NCBI RefSeq assembly: GCF_902374955.1
Contig: NZ_CABKRX010000113.1
Span: 1 to 64,000, forward strand
Direction: 5' to 3'
Length of the DNA stretch: 64,000 nt
Source: Bacillus massilioanorexius
Lineage (GTDB): Bacteria; Bacillota; Bacilli; Bacillales; DSM-1321
Position numbers and translations under genes: made by a program. Under the pieces are notes generated by a model, which saw only the letters and a program-made list of their open reading frames with translations, ran no database searches and was not told the origin of the DNA. Below are positions 52,908 to 62,800 of this stretch, in pieces (position 1 is the stretch's first letter; each line of letters starts with the position of its first letter).

Positions 52908-53026
52908 GGTGATGTAACACTGTAAAGCTACAGCGTGCTGAAATGAACAAACTCTTATTTGAGAGTGTCGATAGCCATACGTATAGCTAGCATATTATTT
53001 TTAGAAAATTTTTTCTTTAGAAATTA

Positions 53027-53056
53027 TTGACGGAAAATGAAATTAGAGTGTAAAAT
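53027..53056 (+). promoter_or_regulatory. Probable promoter of app operon
   Basis: TTGACG (53027-53032), 18-base spacer, TAAAAT (53051-53056), about 60 bases before appD. Confidence 0.5.
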
Positions 53057-53114
53057 GTAAAAAATGTTATATATGTAAATTTTATGTAAAGATACACAGG
53101 GAGGAGCATTATCA

Positions 53115-54122
53115 TTGAATATAACAGAAACTCTATTAACAATTGATCATTTACATACAAGTTTTAGGATTAATGATCACTACTATGATGCGGTTGATAA
53201 TGTGTCTATATCATTGAAAAAGAATGAGATACTAGCCATTGTTGGAGAATCTGGATGTGGAAAGAGCACATTGGCGACCTCAATCATCGGTCTTCATGAT
53301 GATAATAATACGAAAATAAAGGGTAAGATTCTCTTTAAAAATATGAATCTAGTAGAGCTAAATGAGAATAAGATGAATGGCATCCGTGGTAATAGTATTG
53401 GGATGATATTTCAAGATCCTCTTTCAGCTTTAAATCCGCTGATGAGGGTGGAAGAACAGATTGCTGAAGGCCTGATCTATCATTCGAATTTAACGAAAGA
53501 ACAACGTTCAAAGCGGGTTATCGAATTATTGAAACAAGTTGGCATTCCTAATCCTGAACGGGTAGCAAGACAGTTCCCACATCAGCTCTCCGGGGGAATG
53601 AGACAACGTGTAATCATTGCAATCGCTATATCTTGTAAACCAGCAATCATCATTGCTGATGAACCAACTACAGCATTAGATGTTACCATTCAAGCTCAAA
53701 TTTTAGATTTGCTAAAAGCGTTACAAACGGAAACAGAAGCTGGCATTATATTGATTACTCACGATTTAGGTGTAGTAGCTGAAATGGCTGATCGTGTAGC
53801 TGTTATGTATGCAGGGCAAATCATTGAAGAGGCTCCTGTTGAAAGATTATTTAGTAGTCCTAAACATCCATATACAAAATCTTTATTTCATTCCATTCCT
53901 CAAATGAATAGCGAGAACGAAAAGTTACGTGTTATTCAAGGCTTAGTGCCCTCATTGAAAAATCTCCCTAGAACTGGTTGTCGTTTTTCTTCACGTATTC
54001 CTTGGATTGACAAGCACTTCCACGAAGATAATCCAGAGTTACATGAAATCTCTCCGGGACATTTTGTAAGATGTACCTGCTGGAAGCACTTTTATTTTGA
54101 AGGTGAAGAAGGAGGGATTTAG
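53115..54122 (+). CDS. appD: Oligopeptide ABC transporter ATPase AppD
   Basis: 335 residues. Walker A GESGCGKST, Q-loop GMIFQDPLSALNPL, signature LSGGMRQRV, Walker B IIIADEPTTALD, H-loop ITHDLGV; the C-terminal oligo_HPY extension has the cysteine cluster ending FVRCTCW (Fe-S type ligands in the family). Powers import of oligopeptides. TTG 53115 start, GGGAGGAG upstream. First of appDFBCA. Confidence 0.92.
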   Translation: MNITETLLTIDHLHTSFRINDHYYDAVDNVSISLKKNEILAIVGESGCGKSTLATSIIGLHDDNNTKIKGKILFKNMNLVELNENKMNGIRGNSIGMIFQDPLSALNPLMRVEEQIAEGLIYHSNLTKEQRSKRVIELLKQVGIPNPERVARQFPHQLSGGMRQRVIIAIAISCKPAIIIADEPTTALDVTIQAQILDLLKALQTETEAGIILITHDLGVVAEMADRVAVMYAGQIIEEAPVERLFSSPKHPYTKSLFHSIPQMNSENEKLRVIQGLVPSLKNLPRTGCRFSSRIPWIDKHFHEDNPELHEISPGHFVRCTCWKHFYFEGEEGGI

Positions 54123-54123
54123 A

Positions 54124-55071
54124 ATGAGTTTTTTACAAATTAAGGATCTTTGCGTTCATTACCCAATTCGAGGGGGTTTTTTTAATACCATTGTTGATTA
54201 TGTTTACGCAGTCGATGGAGTCAACATGGAGATAGAAAAAGGGAAATCATATGGTTTAGTTGGTGAGTCTGGTTCTGGAAAATCTACTACTGGAAAAGCC
54301 ATTATCGGTTTAGAAAAAGTTACTTCTGGTAGCATAATTTTTGAAGGGCAAAATATTTCGAATAAGAGAAGAAATCGGCTGTCTGATTATACGAGAGACA
54401 TTCAAATGATATTTCAAGATGCTAATTCCAGCTTAAATCCAAGGAAACGAGTTAGGGATATTATTGCGGAACCTATTCGGAATTTTCAGAATTTAAGTGA
54501 TCAAGAAGAAAAAAGGCGAATTAATGAGTTATTAGAGATTGTTGGTATGACAGAGGACGCACAATATAAATATCCACATGAATTTTCAGGAGGACAGAAG
54601 CAACGAATAGGAATTGCCCGTGCATTAGCATGCAATCCAAAGCTAATTATTGCTGATGAACCAGTTTCAGCATTAGATTTATCCGTACAAGCTCAGGTTC
54701 TTAATTTTATGAAAGATATACAGAAAGAATTTAATTTAAGTTATTTATTTATCTCACATGATTTAGGTGTTGTGAAGCATATGTGTGATCATATTACCAT
54801 TATGTACAAGGGGCGTTTTGTTGAAACGGGTACACGTAAGGAGATTTTTGAGAATCCGCAACATATTTATACAAAGCGTTTATTATCGGCAATACCAGAT
54901 ATCAATCCGTTACACCGTAATAAAACAAAACGGAATCGTAGGGAGATTGAAACATTATATGCACAAAACGAGCATATATATTATGACGACAAAGGCAAGA
55001 TTTACGATTTAAAACCATTAAGTGAAACTCACTATGTAGCCAAGAAGGATACTGTAAAGGGGGGCATATAA
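54124..55071 (+). CDS. appF: Oligopeptide ABC transporter ATPase AppF
   Basis: About 315 residues. Walker A GESGSGKST, QMIFQDANSSLNPR, signature FSGGQKQRIG, Walker B IIADEPVSALD, FISHDLGVV. Pairs with AppD. ATG 54124, 1 base after the appD stop, AAGGAGGG site. Confidence 0.92.
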   Translation: MSFLQIKDLCVHYPIRGGFFNTIVDYVYAVDGVNMEIEKGKSYGLVGESGSGKSTTGKAIIGLEKVTSGSIIFEGQNISNKRRNRLSDYTRDIQMIFQDANSSLNPRKRVRDIIAEPIRNFQNLSDQEEKRRINELLEIVGMTEDAQYKYPHEFSGGQKQRIGIARALACNPKLIIADEPVSALDLSVQAQVLNFMKDIQKEFNLSYLFISHDLGVVKHMCDHITIMYKGRFVETGTRKEIFENPQHIYTKRLLSAIPDINPLHRNKTKRNRREIETLYAQNEHIYYDDKGKIYDLKPLSETHYVAKKDTVKGGI

Positions 55072-55072
55072 A

Positions 55073-56035
55073 ATGTGGAAAGTCATAGTAAGACGCTGTT
55101 TAGTGATGATTCCACAGTTATTTGTCTTAAGTTTATTAGTTTTTATTCTAGCCAAATTTATGCCAGGGGATCCCTTTACTGGTTTAATAACACCGCAAAC
55201 AGATCCTTCAAAGATAGAAGAATTAAGAATCGAATCAGGATTTTATGACCCATGGTATGTACAATACTTTAATTGGATTACGAATGCATTTCAAGGAGAT
55301 TTTGGAAGGAGTTATACCTTTAAAGTAGATGTTGCCACACTAATTGGTGAAAGAGGATTGAACACCTTATGGTTATCAATTGTTAGCGTAATTCTAGTAT
55401 ATCTTATTGCTGTTCCACTAGGTGTATTATCAGGTCGCTATCATAATTCATCATTAGACAAGTCGGTCGTTTTATACAGTTATATTACGTATGCGATACC
55501 AACCTTTGTTCTTTCATTGATCTTTTTGTTCTTATTTGGTTATAAGATTCCTTTATTTCCAACTAGCGGTACTATAGATGTCGCATATATTCCGGGGACA
55601 TTTGGTTATATATGGAGTAAGTTTTATCATATTTTGCTTCCAGCGATTACATATGCTGTTTTAGGTACGACAGCAATCATTCAATATTTAAGAAATGAAG
55701 TTATTGATGCGAAGAGTCAAGATTATGTAAAAACAGCTAGAAGTAAAGGGATTCCAATTAATAAAGTATATTCAAAGCATATTTTTAGAAATTCATTGTT
55801 ACCTATTGCTGCCTTTTTTGGTTTTACGATTACTGGATTATTAGGAGGATCCGTTTTTATTGAAACGATTTTTGCTTATCCAGGAATGGGTCAACTTTTT
55901 ATTCATGCGATTACAGCTAGAGATTATAGTGTAATAACTGCGCTAGTCTTACTATATGGCTTCTTAACACTATTAGGAAGTTTATTGTCAGATATTATCT
56001 TAAGCATTGTTGATCCACGTATTCGAGTAGACTGA
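55073..56035 (+). CDS. appB: Oligopeptide ABC permease AppB
   Basis: 320 residues, six spans. Binding-protein-dependent permease loop EAA...G at about DYVKTARSKGIPINKVYSKH, and FIETIFAYPGMGQLF. DppB/OppB type. Overlaps the end of appF region closely (1 base gap). Confidence 0.92.
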   Translation: MWKVIVRRCLVMIPQLFVLSLLVFILAKFMPGDPFTGLITPQTDPSKIEELRIESGFYDPWYVQYFNWITNAFQGDFGRSYTFKVDVATLIGERGLNTLWLSIVSVILVYLIAVPLGVLSGRYHNSSLDKSVVLYSYITYAIPTFVLSLIFLFLFGYKIPLFPTSGTIDVAYIPGTFGYIWSKFYHILLPAITYAVLGTTAIIQYLRNEVIDAKSQDYVKTARSKGIPINKVYSKHIFRNSLLPIAAFFGFTITGLLGGSVFIETIFAYPGMGQLFIHAITARDYSVITALVLLYGFLTLLGSLLSDIILSIVDPRIRVD

Positions 56036-56065
56036 TAAAAGGTAGAAAGAGAGGTGAACGATGGC

Positions 56066-56980
56066 ATGAATCAACAAACTGAAATCTCAACGGAAATTAT
56101 TGATAAAAGTATAAATGAAGTATCGCCAACTGGCTTTCGAATTATTGCAAGGGAGTTTAAAAAAGATAGGCTAGCGATGTTTTCATTAGTAGGTCTAGTC
56201 GTTCTCATACTAGGGATATTTATTGGTGCGAATTTTATAGATCAAGAAGAGGTCATGCGTGTTAGTTTACTAGATAAGTATGCGAAACCAGGTGAAGGTT
56301 TTTTACTTGGCGCTGACCAAGGTGGTCGTTCGATAATGGGACAACTTATTATCGGAGCAAGAAATTCAATTGCGATTGCAATGGCCATTACAGTAATAAC
56401 AGCGATATTGGGAGTTACTATTGGACTAATATCGGGTTATTTTGGAGGAATTATTGATAATGTCTTTATGAGAATCATAGATTTCTTTATGACGTTACCA
56501 ACATTAATGATTATTATCGTATTCGTTACGATTATTCCTAAATATACGGTCACAAGTTTTATTGTGATTATGAGTATTTTTTTATGGGTTGGAACAGCGA
56601 GGCTTATTCGAAGTAAGGCTTTATCAGAAAGTAGACGAGATTATGTTAATGCTTCTAAAACGATGGGAACGAATGATTTTGTAATCATCTTCAAGGAAGT
56701 AATGCCTAATCTTAGCTCGATTATCATTGTTGAACTTACGTTAAACTTCGCTGGAAATATTGGAATTGAAACTGGACTTACTTTCCTTGGGTTTGGTTTG
56801 CCTCCATCGACACCAAGCTTAGGGACACTAGTCTTCTATGCGGTAAATCCAGAAGTTTTATCAACTAAATTGTGGATCTGGTTACCAGCATCAATACTTA
56901 TTTTGGTATTGATGTTAGGAATAAATTATGTTGGGCAGGCGCTTCGCCGTTCAGCAGATGCAAAACAAAGATTAGGATAA
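56066..56980 (+). CDS. appC: Oligopeptide ABC permease AppC
   Basis: About 304 residues with an N-terminal cytoplasmic part (OppC_N: FRIIAREFKKDRLAMFSLVGLVVL) and five following spans; LLGADQGGRSIMGQLIIGARNS and the EAA loop DYVNASKTMGTNDFVIIFKEVMPN. Start at ATG 56066 (AGAGAGGTGA upstream); GTG 56054 is in frame but within that site. Confidence 0.9.
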   Translation: MNQQTEISTEIIDKSINEVSPTGFRIIAREFKKDRLAMFSLVGLVVLILGIFIGANFIDQEEVMRVSLLDKYAKPGEGFLLGADQGGRSIMGQLIIGARNSIAIAMAITVITAILGVTIGLISGYFGGIIDNVFMRIIDFFMTLPTLMIIIVFVTIIPKYTVTSFIVIMSIFLWVGTARLIRSKALSESRRDYVNASKTMGTNDFVIIFKEVMPNLSSIIIVELTLNFAGNIGIETGLTFLGFGLPPSTPSLGTLVFYAVNPEVLSTKLWIWLPASILILVLMLGINYVGQALRRSADAKQRLG

Positions 56981-56995
56981 AAAGGAGGAAAAGGG

Positions 56996-58792
56996 ATGAA
57001 AAATAGGAAATGGGCACTACTAGCTATTCTATTCACGCTTGTACTTGTCTTAAGTGCTTGTGTAGGTGAAAAGAAAAGTGAAAAAGTACAAAAAGAAAAT
57101 GAAAAAACAAAAGAAGAGGTTAAAAAGACTGCGTTTCCTTTAGTAATGAAAAATGATGGCGAAGCCATTAAAGGAGGCACATTAAATGTAGCTCTCGTAA
57201 CAGATTCACCGTTTCAAGGGGTATTTACAGATATGTTATCAGAGGATGCGTATGATTTAGAGATTATGAAATTTGCTTCAAATAACATTTTTTCCACAGA
57301 TGGGGATTATCTTGTAAAAGAAGGTGGAATAGCGTCCTTAGATGTTGATGTGGATAATAAAAAAGCAACAATTAAAATCCGTGATGGAGTTAAATGGTCA
57401 GATGGTGAACCTTTAAAGGTTGAAGATATTATGTTCCCGTATCAAATTATTGGACATAAAGATTACACAGGTGTTCGCTATGATACAGATGCCAAAAATA
57501 TTGTAGGTATGGAAGAATACCACGCTGGAAAAGCAGATACTATTTCAGGTTTGAAAAAAGTAGATGATTCTACACTAGAAATATCATTTAAAAAGGTATC
57601 ACCAGCTATTTATACAGCAGTTGGCGATGGACTATTATATTATGCTGAGCCAAGTCATTATTTAAAAGACGTACCTGTTAAAGATTTAATAAATTCAGAT
57701 AAAATTCGTAAAAATCCACTAACTCTAGGAGCATTCAAAATCGAGCGAATTGTTAATGGAGAATCTGTTCAGTTTGCTGCAAATGAAAACTATTGGAAAG
57801 GCAAACCGAAGATTGATAAAGTCGTGTTAAAAACAGTACCTTCAACTTCAATTGTAGCAGCTTTAAAAGCAGGAGAATATGATTTCGCATTAAGTATGCC
57901 AACGGATATTTACAGCACATATAAAGATTTAGATAATATTACAATTTTAGGTCGACCAGAAATGTCCTATTCATACTTAGGTTTTAACCTTGGTACGTAT
58001 GATAAGAAAAATGGCGTTAGCGTGATGAATCCTGATGCAAAAATGAATGATGTCAAGCTTCGCCAAGCAATGGCTTATGCGATGAATCTTGAAGAGGTTA
58101 ATACACAGTTCTACTTAGGGCTTCGTGAACGCGCGAATTCATTAATTCCACCAGCATTTAAAACGTATTATGATAGCTCGTTAAAAGGATACAATTATGA
58201 TCCAGAAAAAGCGAAAAAATTATTAGATGAAGCAGGATATAAAGATACTGATGGTGATGGTACTAGAGAAGATAAAAACGGAAAACCATTAGAAATTAAA
58301 ATGGCATCTATGTCAGGTGGAGATAATGCGGAACCAATCGCTCAATTCTATATTCAGAATTGGAAGGACGTTGGTTTAAAAGTTACTTTGTCTACAGGAC
58401 GTTTAATTGAATTTAATAGCTTCTATGATAAAGTACAAGCAAATGATAAAGAAATTGATATTTATATGGCAGCATGGGCTACTGGTACTAATCCTTCTCC
58501 AATCGGTTTATATGGAAAAGAAGCAGAATTTAATATGAGCCGCTTTACTTCTGATGAAAATGATGATCTATTAGCAGCGATTGACTCTCCAAAAGCGATG
58601 GATCCATCTTATAGAGCTGAAGCATTTAAAAAATGGCAAGAATACATGGCTCAACAAGTTCCAGTTGTACCAACTCAATTCCGTACAGAATTATTCCCAG
58701 TTAATAATCGTGTGAAAGGTGTAGATATTACACCTGGAGTTGATGATAATTACCATGAGTGGGAATTAACAGCAGAAACTGCTGTAAAATAA
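56996..58792 (+). CDS. appA: Oligopeptide-binding lipoprotein AppA
   Basis: 598 residues, lipobox VLSAC (Cys22), SBP_bac_5 domain: IRDGVKWSDGEPLKVEDI, KVSPAIYTAVGDGLLYYAEPSHYL, LRQAMAYAMNLEEV, YDPEKAKKLLDEAGYKDTDGDG. It is placed after the permeases, as in B. cereus, whereas B. subtilis has it between appF and appB. Binds peptides for AppDFBC. Terminator follows. Confidence 0.92.
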   Translation: MKNRKWALLAILFTLVLVLSACVGEKKSEKVQKENEKTKEEVKKTAFPLVMKNDGEAIKGGTLNVALVTDSPFQGVFTDMLSEDAYDLEIMKFASNNIFSTDGDYLVKEGGIASLDVDVDNKKATIKIRDGVKWSDGEPLKVEDIMFPYQIIGHKDYTGVRYDTDAKNIVGMEEYHAGKADTISGLKKVDDSTLEISFKKVSPAIYTAVGDGLLYYAEPSHYLKDVPVKDLINSDKIRKNPLTLGAFKIERIVNGESVQFAANENYWKGKPKIDKVVLKTVPSTSIVAALKAGEYDFALSMPTDIYSTYKDLDNITILGRPEMSYSYLGFNLGTYDKKNGVSVMNPDAKMNDVKLRQAMAYAMNLEEVNTQFYLGLRERANSLIPPAFKTYYDSSLKGYNYDPEKAKKLLDEAGYKDTDGDGTREDKNGKPLEIKMASMSGGDNAEPIAQFYIQNWKDVGLKVTLSTGRLIEFNSFYDKVQANDKEIDIYMAAWATGTNPSPIGLYGKEAEFNMSRFTSDENDDLLAAIDSPKAMDPSYRAEAFKKWQEYMAQQVPVVPTQFRTELFPVNNRVKGVDITPGVDDNYHEWELTAETAVK

Positions 58793-58813
58793 AATAAATA
58801 AGTTTATTCAGTA

Positions 58814-58860
58814 GCCCTTATAGTTAAGAGATTATATCCCTTTGACTATAAGGGTTTTTT
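58814..58860 (+). terminator. Terminator of app operon
   Basis: CCCTTATAGTTA - loop - TGACTATAAGGG then TTTTTTG. Confidence 0.85.
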
Positions 58861-59002
58861 GCCCCATGTCTGTATTAGATGACATTTGCCTTTTTAATAT
58901 TGTAATAATAATCAAGGATGTTTTTCGGTAATAACGAATAATTTTACCAATCACTGCCTATACTTATTGACAAATAGTTTCCAAATAAGTGAGGGGTAAA
59001 AT

Positions 59003-59758
59003 ATGCTATATCTCCATGATGTATGGGTTAATTGGTTTGAAGGTGAAGAAAATGGTTACAATATTTGCCACTTTCATGAATGGAGAAAAGAAGATGGAAT
59101 TGAATTATTAGATCAAGTTCCTTTACTTAAAGTTTCTTCGGCTCTTTTTCAGTACATTGAGAATGATTTGAGTGATTTGCCGCGTGAATTATTAGAGGAA
59201 GTCTATCAAAAAGCATATTGTAGGAAAAATCATGAAAGAATTCAATTGGAATATTGCTTTGTAATGTCAGATGGAAAAGGGATAATGGCGATAGATACGA
59301 TGGGGTATCAAATACCAATTAGGAAGAGTCGACTGATTCCTCGACAAGAGCAGCTTGTTTTTGAAATGATATCGAATGCACCTGATAAAGAATATAGTTT
59401 CGTTTCGAAAGCAGAGTTTAAGAAAGATTATCACATATTGTCTCCAGAACCTGAAACTATGAATGGACTTACTCGAAAAGAAAGACAATTAAAGCAATTA
59501 TTATTTATGGCTCTTGATCAATTAAAGACATCCAAAAATACAGCTGAGATTCGTTATTGGTATACGGAATGGTCTCCCGATAAGTATCCTTATATTCAAA
59601 AGTTAGAATTTGAAGAGGCTTGGAGGGAATTGTTTCAGGAAACAAAAACAGGCTGGACCTTTAAGCATGAAGTGCTTTGTGAACACTTAATAAAAGGTCA
59701 ACCTTTTTTTGAAAAGCTTTGGGAAATGGAAGTGGGAGATCGACCATCTATGCTATGA
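59003..59758 (+). CDS. yjbA: YjbA family protein (DUF3603)
   Basis: 251 residues. MLYLHDVWVNWFEGEENGYN at the start, FVMSDGKGIMAIDTMGY, LTRKERQLKQLLFMALDQL. The DUF3603/YjbA family of Bacillus; function unknown, no membrane segment. GTGAGGGG ribosome site. Between app operon and trpS as in B. subtilis. Confidence 0.87.
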   Translation: MLYLHDVWVNWFEGEENGYNICHFHEWRKEDGIELLDQVPLLKVSSALFQYIENDLSDLPRELLEEVYQKAYCRKNHERIQLEYCFVMSDGKGIMAIDTMGYQIPIRKSRLIPRQEQLVFEMISNAPDKEYSFVSKAEFKKDYHILSPEPETMNGLTRKERQLKQLLFMALDQLKTSKNTAEIRYWYTEWSPDKYPYIQKLEFEEAWRELFQETKTGWTFKHEVLCEHLIKGQPFFEKLWEMEVGDRPSML

Positions 59759-59810
59759 GGGTTAGGTTATCAAAATGTATAATACAATGAAGGTTTTACA
59801 TATGCGAAAA

Positions 59811-59845
59811 AAAGGGTTCTCACTATAATTAGTGAGAACCCTTGT
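59811..59845. terminator. Bidirectional terminator yjbA/nitroreductase
   Basis: AAGGGTTCTCACT - ATAATT - AGTGAGAACCCTT, perfect 13-bp stem flanked by A-rich sequence on the left and TGTC on the right; it best ends the minus-strand nitroreductase gene. Confidence 0.8.
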
Positions 59846-59861
59846 CTATTGATAACCTGTT

Positions 59862-60461
59862 TTAGCTAAAAACTTTTACACGATCAGAGATTGGAGCAAA
59901 TGTTTTTTCACCAGCTGGAGCAGTCGGTGTACCAAATGGCAATTGTGCGGCTAATTGCCATGAAGCAGGAATATTCCATTCAGCTTTTACTGCATCATCT
60001 ACTAATGGTTGATAATGTTGTAGCGTTGCTCCGAATCCTTCTGCTTCAAGACCTGCCCAAACAAGTAATTGAACCATTCCGCCAGTTTCTGAAGAATAAG
60101 ATGGAAATTTATCTGCATATGTTGGGAACTGTTTTTGTAATCCTTCAACAACATCCATATCTTCAAAGAATAATACAGTACCATACCCAGATTTAAACAT
60201 ATTCATTTTTCCTTCTGTTTCAGCAAATGCGTCGGCAGGAACAATTTTACGTAAAGTTTCTTTAGTGATGTCCCAGAATTTATCACTTTGTTCTTTTAGC
60301 AGAATAACAGCTCTAGTATTTTGGGAGTTAAAAGCTGAAGGGGCATGTAATACAGCAAATTCAACGATTTCTTGAATACGTTCATCTGATACAGGCGATT
60401 CATTATTAATCGTATAAATTGAGCGTCTTTCTTTTAGTACAGTATAAAAATCTTTAGTCAT
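59862..60461 (-). CDS. Nitroreductase family FMN protein
   Basis: 199 residues, nitroreductase fold: RRSIYTINNESPVSDERI at the FMN-binding N-terminus, HAPSAFNSQNTRAVIL, LLVWAGLEAEGFGATLQHYQP and the C-terminal GTPTAPAGEKTFAP. Uses NAD(P)H to reduce nitro- or quinone-like compounds; the HBN1/YodC-like group. Not at this place in B. subtilis, so probably a lineage-specific insertion between yjbA and trpS. GGAGAT site. Confidence 0.85.
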   Translation of the reverse strand: MTKDFYTVLKERRSIYTINNESPVSDERIQEIVEFAVLHAPSAFNSQNTRAVILLKEQSDKFWDITKETLRKIVPADAFAETEGKMNMFKSGYGTVLFFEDMDVVEGLQKQFPTYADKFPSYSSETGGMVQLLVWAGLEAEGFGATLQHYQPLVDDAVKAEWNIPASWQLAAQLPFGTPTAPAGEKTFAPISDRVKVFS

Positions 60462-60881
60462 GTTGAAAATCTCCTTTAATTCATATGAAAAAATTTATCT
60501 TAGAAAACATTAAATAATGTTTTTAAGTACGAAGCTTGGAGCTCATGAATAAGTGACTAAATTGGAATGCTATTCGAAATTATTCAAAAAATATTTATTC
60601 ACTATCATAAATACCCCATTTTAAAAAAAGCAAACAGAATATGTATAAATAATTGGTTACTTTATGTAAGTTAGTATATTACTGTTAATAATAAACGTCA
60701 AATAATTTGGTTATATTTTGTAATATGAAGATTGAAATGCAACTTTATATCATTACATAAGAGATCGATTTTTTAATATTGGAGCGTGTGTTGTTTGATA
60801 GGCGAGAATAATTGAAAGAAAGAGGTTAAATGTTTAAGGAAAGTGAGCGTCGAAAGAGATTAAGGGTACAAAGAGTCATAC
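60462..60881. other. Gene-free stretch between nitroreductase gene and trpS
   Basis: AT-rich, no ORF, no repeat family member recognised apart from the trpS terminator at its right edge. Confidence 0.5.
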
Positions 60882-60921
60882 AAAAAGAGCATCCCCTAAA
60901 TTTTTAGGGGATGCTCTTTCA
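60882..60921 (-). terminator. Terminator of trpS
   Basis: AAAGAGCATCCCCTAAA - TTTTTAGGGGATGCTCTTT; on the minus strand the stem runs into TTTTTG. Confidence 0.88.
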
Positions 60922-60935
60922 TTACGATTTAGGTT

Positions 60936-61922
60936 TTATCGTTTGCGACCTAAGCCCATTGCGTTGTTCATCTTACGTAGCATTTTGTTTGCTTGCTTAT
61001 TGGCTTTTTCTGCACCAATATCCAAAATGTGGTCAAGCTCTTCAGAGTTAATTAACTCATTGTATTTATCCTGAATTGGTTTAAGTGCGTTAATTACGAC
61101 TTCAGCCATGTCAGCTTTAAAATCTCCATAACCTTTGCCTTCATATTTCTTTTCAATGTCTTCGATAGAAATATTACCTAAAATTGAGTAGATTCCCATT
61201 AGGTTTGAAATACCTGGTTTGTTTACTACATCATATTTTACAGTTCCATCTGAGTCAGTTACTGCACTTTTTATTTTCTTTTCAATTACTTTTGGTTCAT
61301 CTAATAACGCGATATATCCTTTTGGGTTCGGGTCAGATTTACTCATTTTTTTCATTGGATCTTGTAAGCTCATTACTCGAGCGCCAATTTTAGGAGTGCG
61401 GATTTCTGGAATTTTAAATATTTCATTATACTTTTTATTAAAACGTTCTGCTAAATCACGTGTTAATTCCATATGTTGTTTTTGATCATCTCCTACTGGA
61501 ACGATGTCAGTATCATATAGAAGAATGTCTGCCGCCATTAATGGTGGATAAGTAAGTAAACCAGCTGATACAGCATCTTTACCAGATGATTTATCTTTAA
61601 ATTGAGTCATTCGCTCTAATTCACCAATATAAGATGTACAAGTCATCATCCATCCAGCTTGTACATGTGCAGGTACTTCTGATTGAATAAAGATGGTTGC
61701 TTTGTTTGGATCAATTCCTGCTGCTATATAAAGGGCAGCTAGGCTCTTTGTGTTTTTGCGTAACGCTAAACGATCTTGTGGAACTGTAATTGCGTGTTGA
61801 TCAACAATACAAAAATAACAATTATAGTCATTTTGTAAATCAACAAATTGCTTCATTGCTCCAATATAGTTGCCCAGTGTTAAAGAGCCGGACGGTTGAA
61901 TACCAGAGAATATTGTTTTCAT
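60936..61922 (-). CDS. trpS: Tryptophan--tRNA ligase
   Basis: 328 residues, class Ic. HIGH-type region PSGSLTLGNYIGAMK, QHAIT in VDQHAITVP, GDDQKQHMELTRDLA and KMSKS in MKKMSKSDPNP. Charges tRNA-Trp. ATG 61922 with AAGGAG 8 bases upstream; the GTG 9 bases earlier overlaps that site. No T-box leader could be found in the 76-base gap to the upstream gene. Confidence 0.94.
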   Translation of the reverse strand: MKTIFSGIQPSGSLTLGNYIGAMKQFVDLQNDYNCYFCIVDQHAITVPQDRLALRKNTKSLAALYIAAGIDPNKATIFIQSEVPAHVQAGWMMTCTSYIGELERMTQFKDKSSGKDAVSAGLLTYPPLMAADILLYDTDIVPVGDDQKQHMELTRDLAERFNKKYNEIFKIPEIRTPKIGARVMSLQDPMKKMSKSDPNPKGYIALLDEPKVIEKKIKSAVTDSDGTVKYDVVNKPGISNLMGIYSILGNISIEDIEKKYEGKGYGDFKADMAEVVINALKPIQDKYNELINSEELDHILDIGAEKANKQANKMLRKMNNAMGLGRKR

Positions 61923-61998
61923 GTATGTCACTCCTTGTAATATATACCAACATTTTATCAGCTATTTCCTTGAAAATCATGTTTAATAATGGAGGAGA

Positions 61999-62367
61999 TT
62001 AATAATAGAACCATAATGCGATTGACATAATGATTAGTACGATTAATCCACTATATAGAAGCTGTGAGTACGGTAGCGAAATCAACTCAGACAATGGAGT
62101 TATATGATTTACATCTTCTTCTGCCTCGGGAACGCTATTTCTTTTAAACATTCTTCTAAAGCTATATGAAATTCCATCAAAAAAACCTTTTTCAACAACT
62201 AAAATAACTAATCCTAAAATGATGTATGCGCTTGAAAAATAAAAGCTTATGTTAATAAATTGAAGTAAAGAAAGCTGCTCATATACAATCCATGATAATA
62301 GAATCGTAAGTATCAAAGTTACAACAACAATTGCTAAAATAGGCCTATTTTTTACCTGTTTTATCAT
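61999..62367 (-). CDS. DUF3899 membrane protein
   Basis: 122 residues. Spans at about 10-31, 40-60 and 100-121 (LIVLIIMSIALWFYY); a cytoplasmic part with RRMFKRN. DUF3899 proteins sit beside opp/trpS genes in many Bacillus. Function unknown. Upstream of trpS on the same strand, so co-transcription is possible. Confidence 0.8.
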   Translation of the reverse strand: MIKQVKNRPILAIVVVTLILTILLSWIVYEQLSLLQFINISFYFSSAYIILGLVILVVEKGFFDGISYSFRRMFKRNSVPEAEEDVNHITPLSELISLPYSQLLYSGLIVLIIMSIALWFYY

Positions 62368-62461
62368 ATCATTTTATTCCTCATTTTCTAAAGTGATGAT
62401 ATAGAGCCTAGTATAGCAAATAATAGGCATAAATGAGAAGTTCCTTTTTCGTGAATAAAAG

Positions 62462-62484
62462 CACATAACCGTTATTAGTTATGT
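62462..62484. repeat. Small inverted repeat upstream of DUF3899 gene
   Basis: CACATAAC - cgttatta - GTTATGTG, 8-bp perfect arms, no T-tract. Role unknown. The rest of the 62368-62800 gap holds only the oppA promoter. Confidence 0.5.
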
Positions 62485-62731
62485 GAATATAATTAATTGT
62501 AAAGATTTTAGTGTTGAAATAGCGATAATTGTTATAAAATTTATGGATATAATTCCATTATTTATCTCATATAGTTATATTTCCTATATTTAAGTAAAAA
62601 CGTTATTTTTAGTAGGTTTATCACGATTTTTTCAATAAATATGAAGCGTTTTCTTATTGGGAATTTTCTTGAAAAAGAGTATAATGGAAACTGATTATTA
62701 TTTTTTCAGAAAACTTTTTTAGGAAAACTAT

Positions 62732-62759
62732 TTTACAAGTTGTCGAAAAATTGTATAAT
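62732..62759 (+). promoter_or_regulatory. Probable sigma-A promoter of oppA
   Basis: TTTACA (62732-62737), 16-base spacer, TATAAT (62754-62759) within the TTGTATAAT extended context, about 40 bases before the oppA start. Confidence 0.65.
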
Positions 62760-62800
62760 AACGTTTGTAGATAATTGACAACTAAGAGGAGTGTGTGAAT

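Noticed and set aside
61923..61998. T-box riboswitch before trpS
   Set aside because: The gap to the upstream gene is only 76 bases, too short for a T-box, and no AGGGUGG-type bulge sequence was seen.
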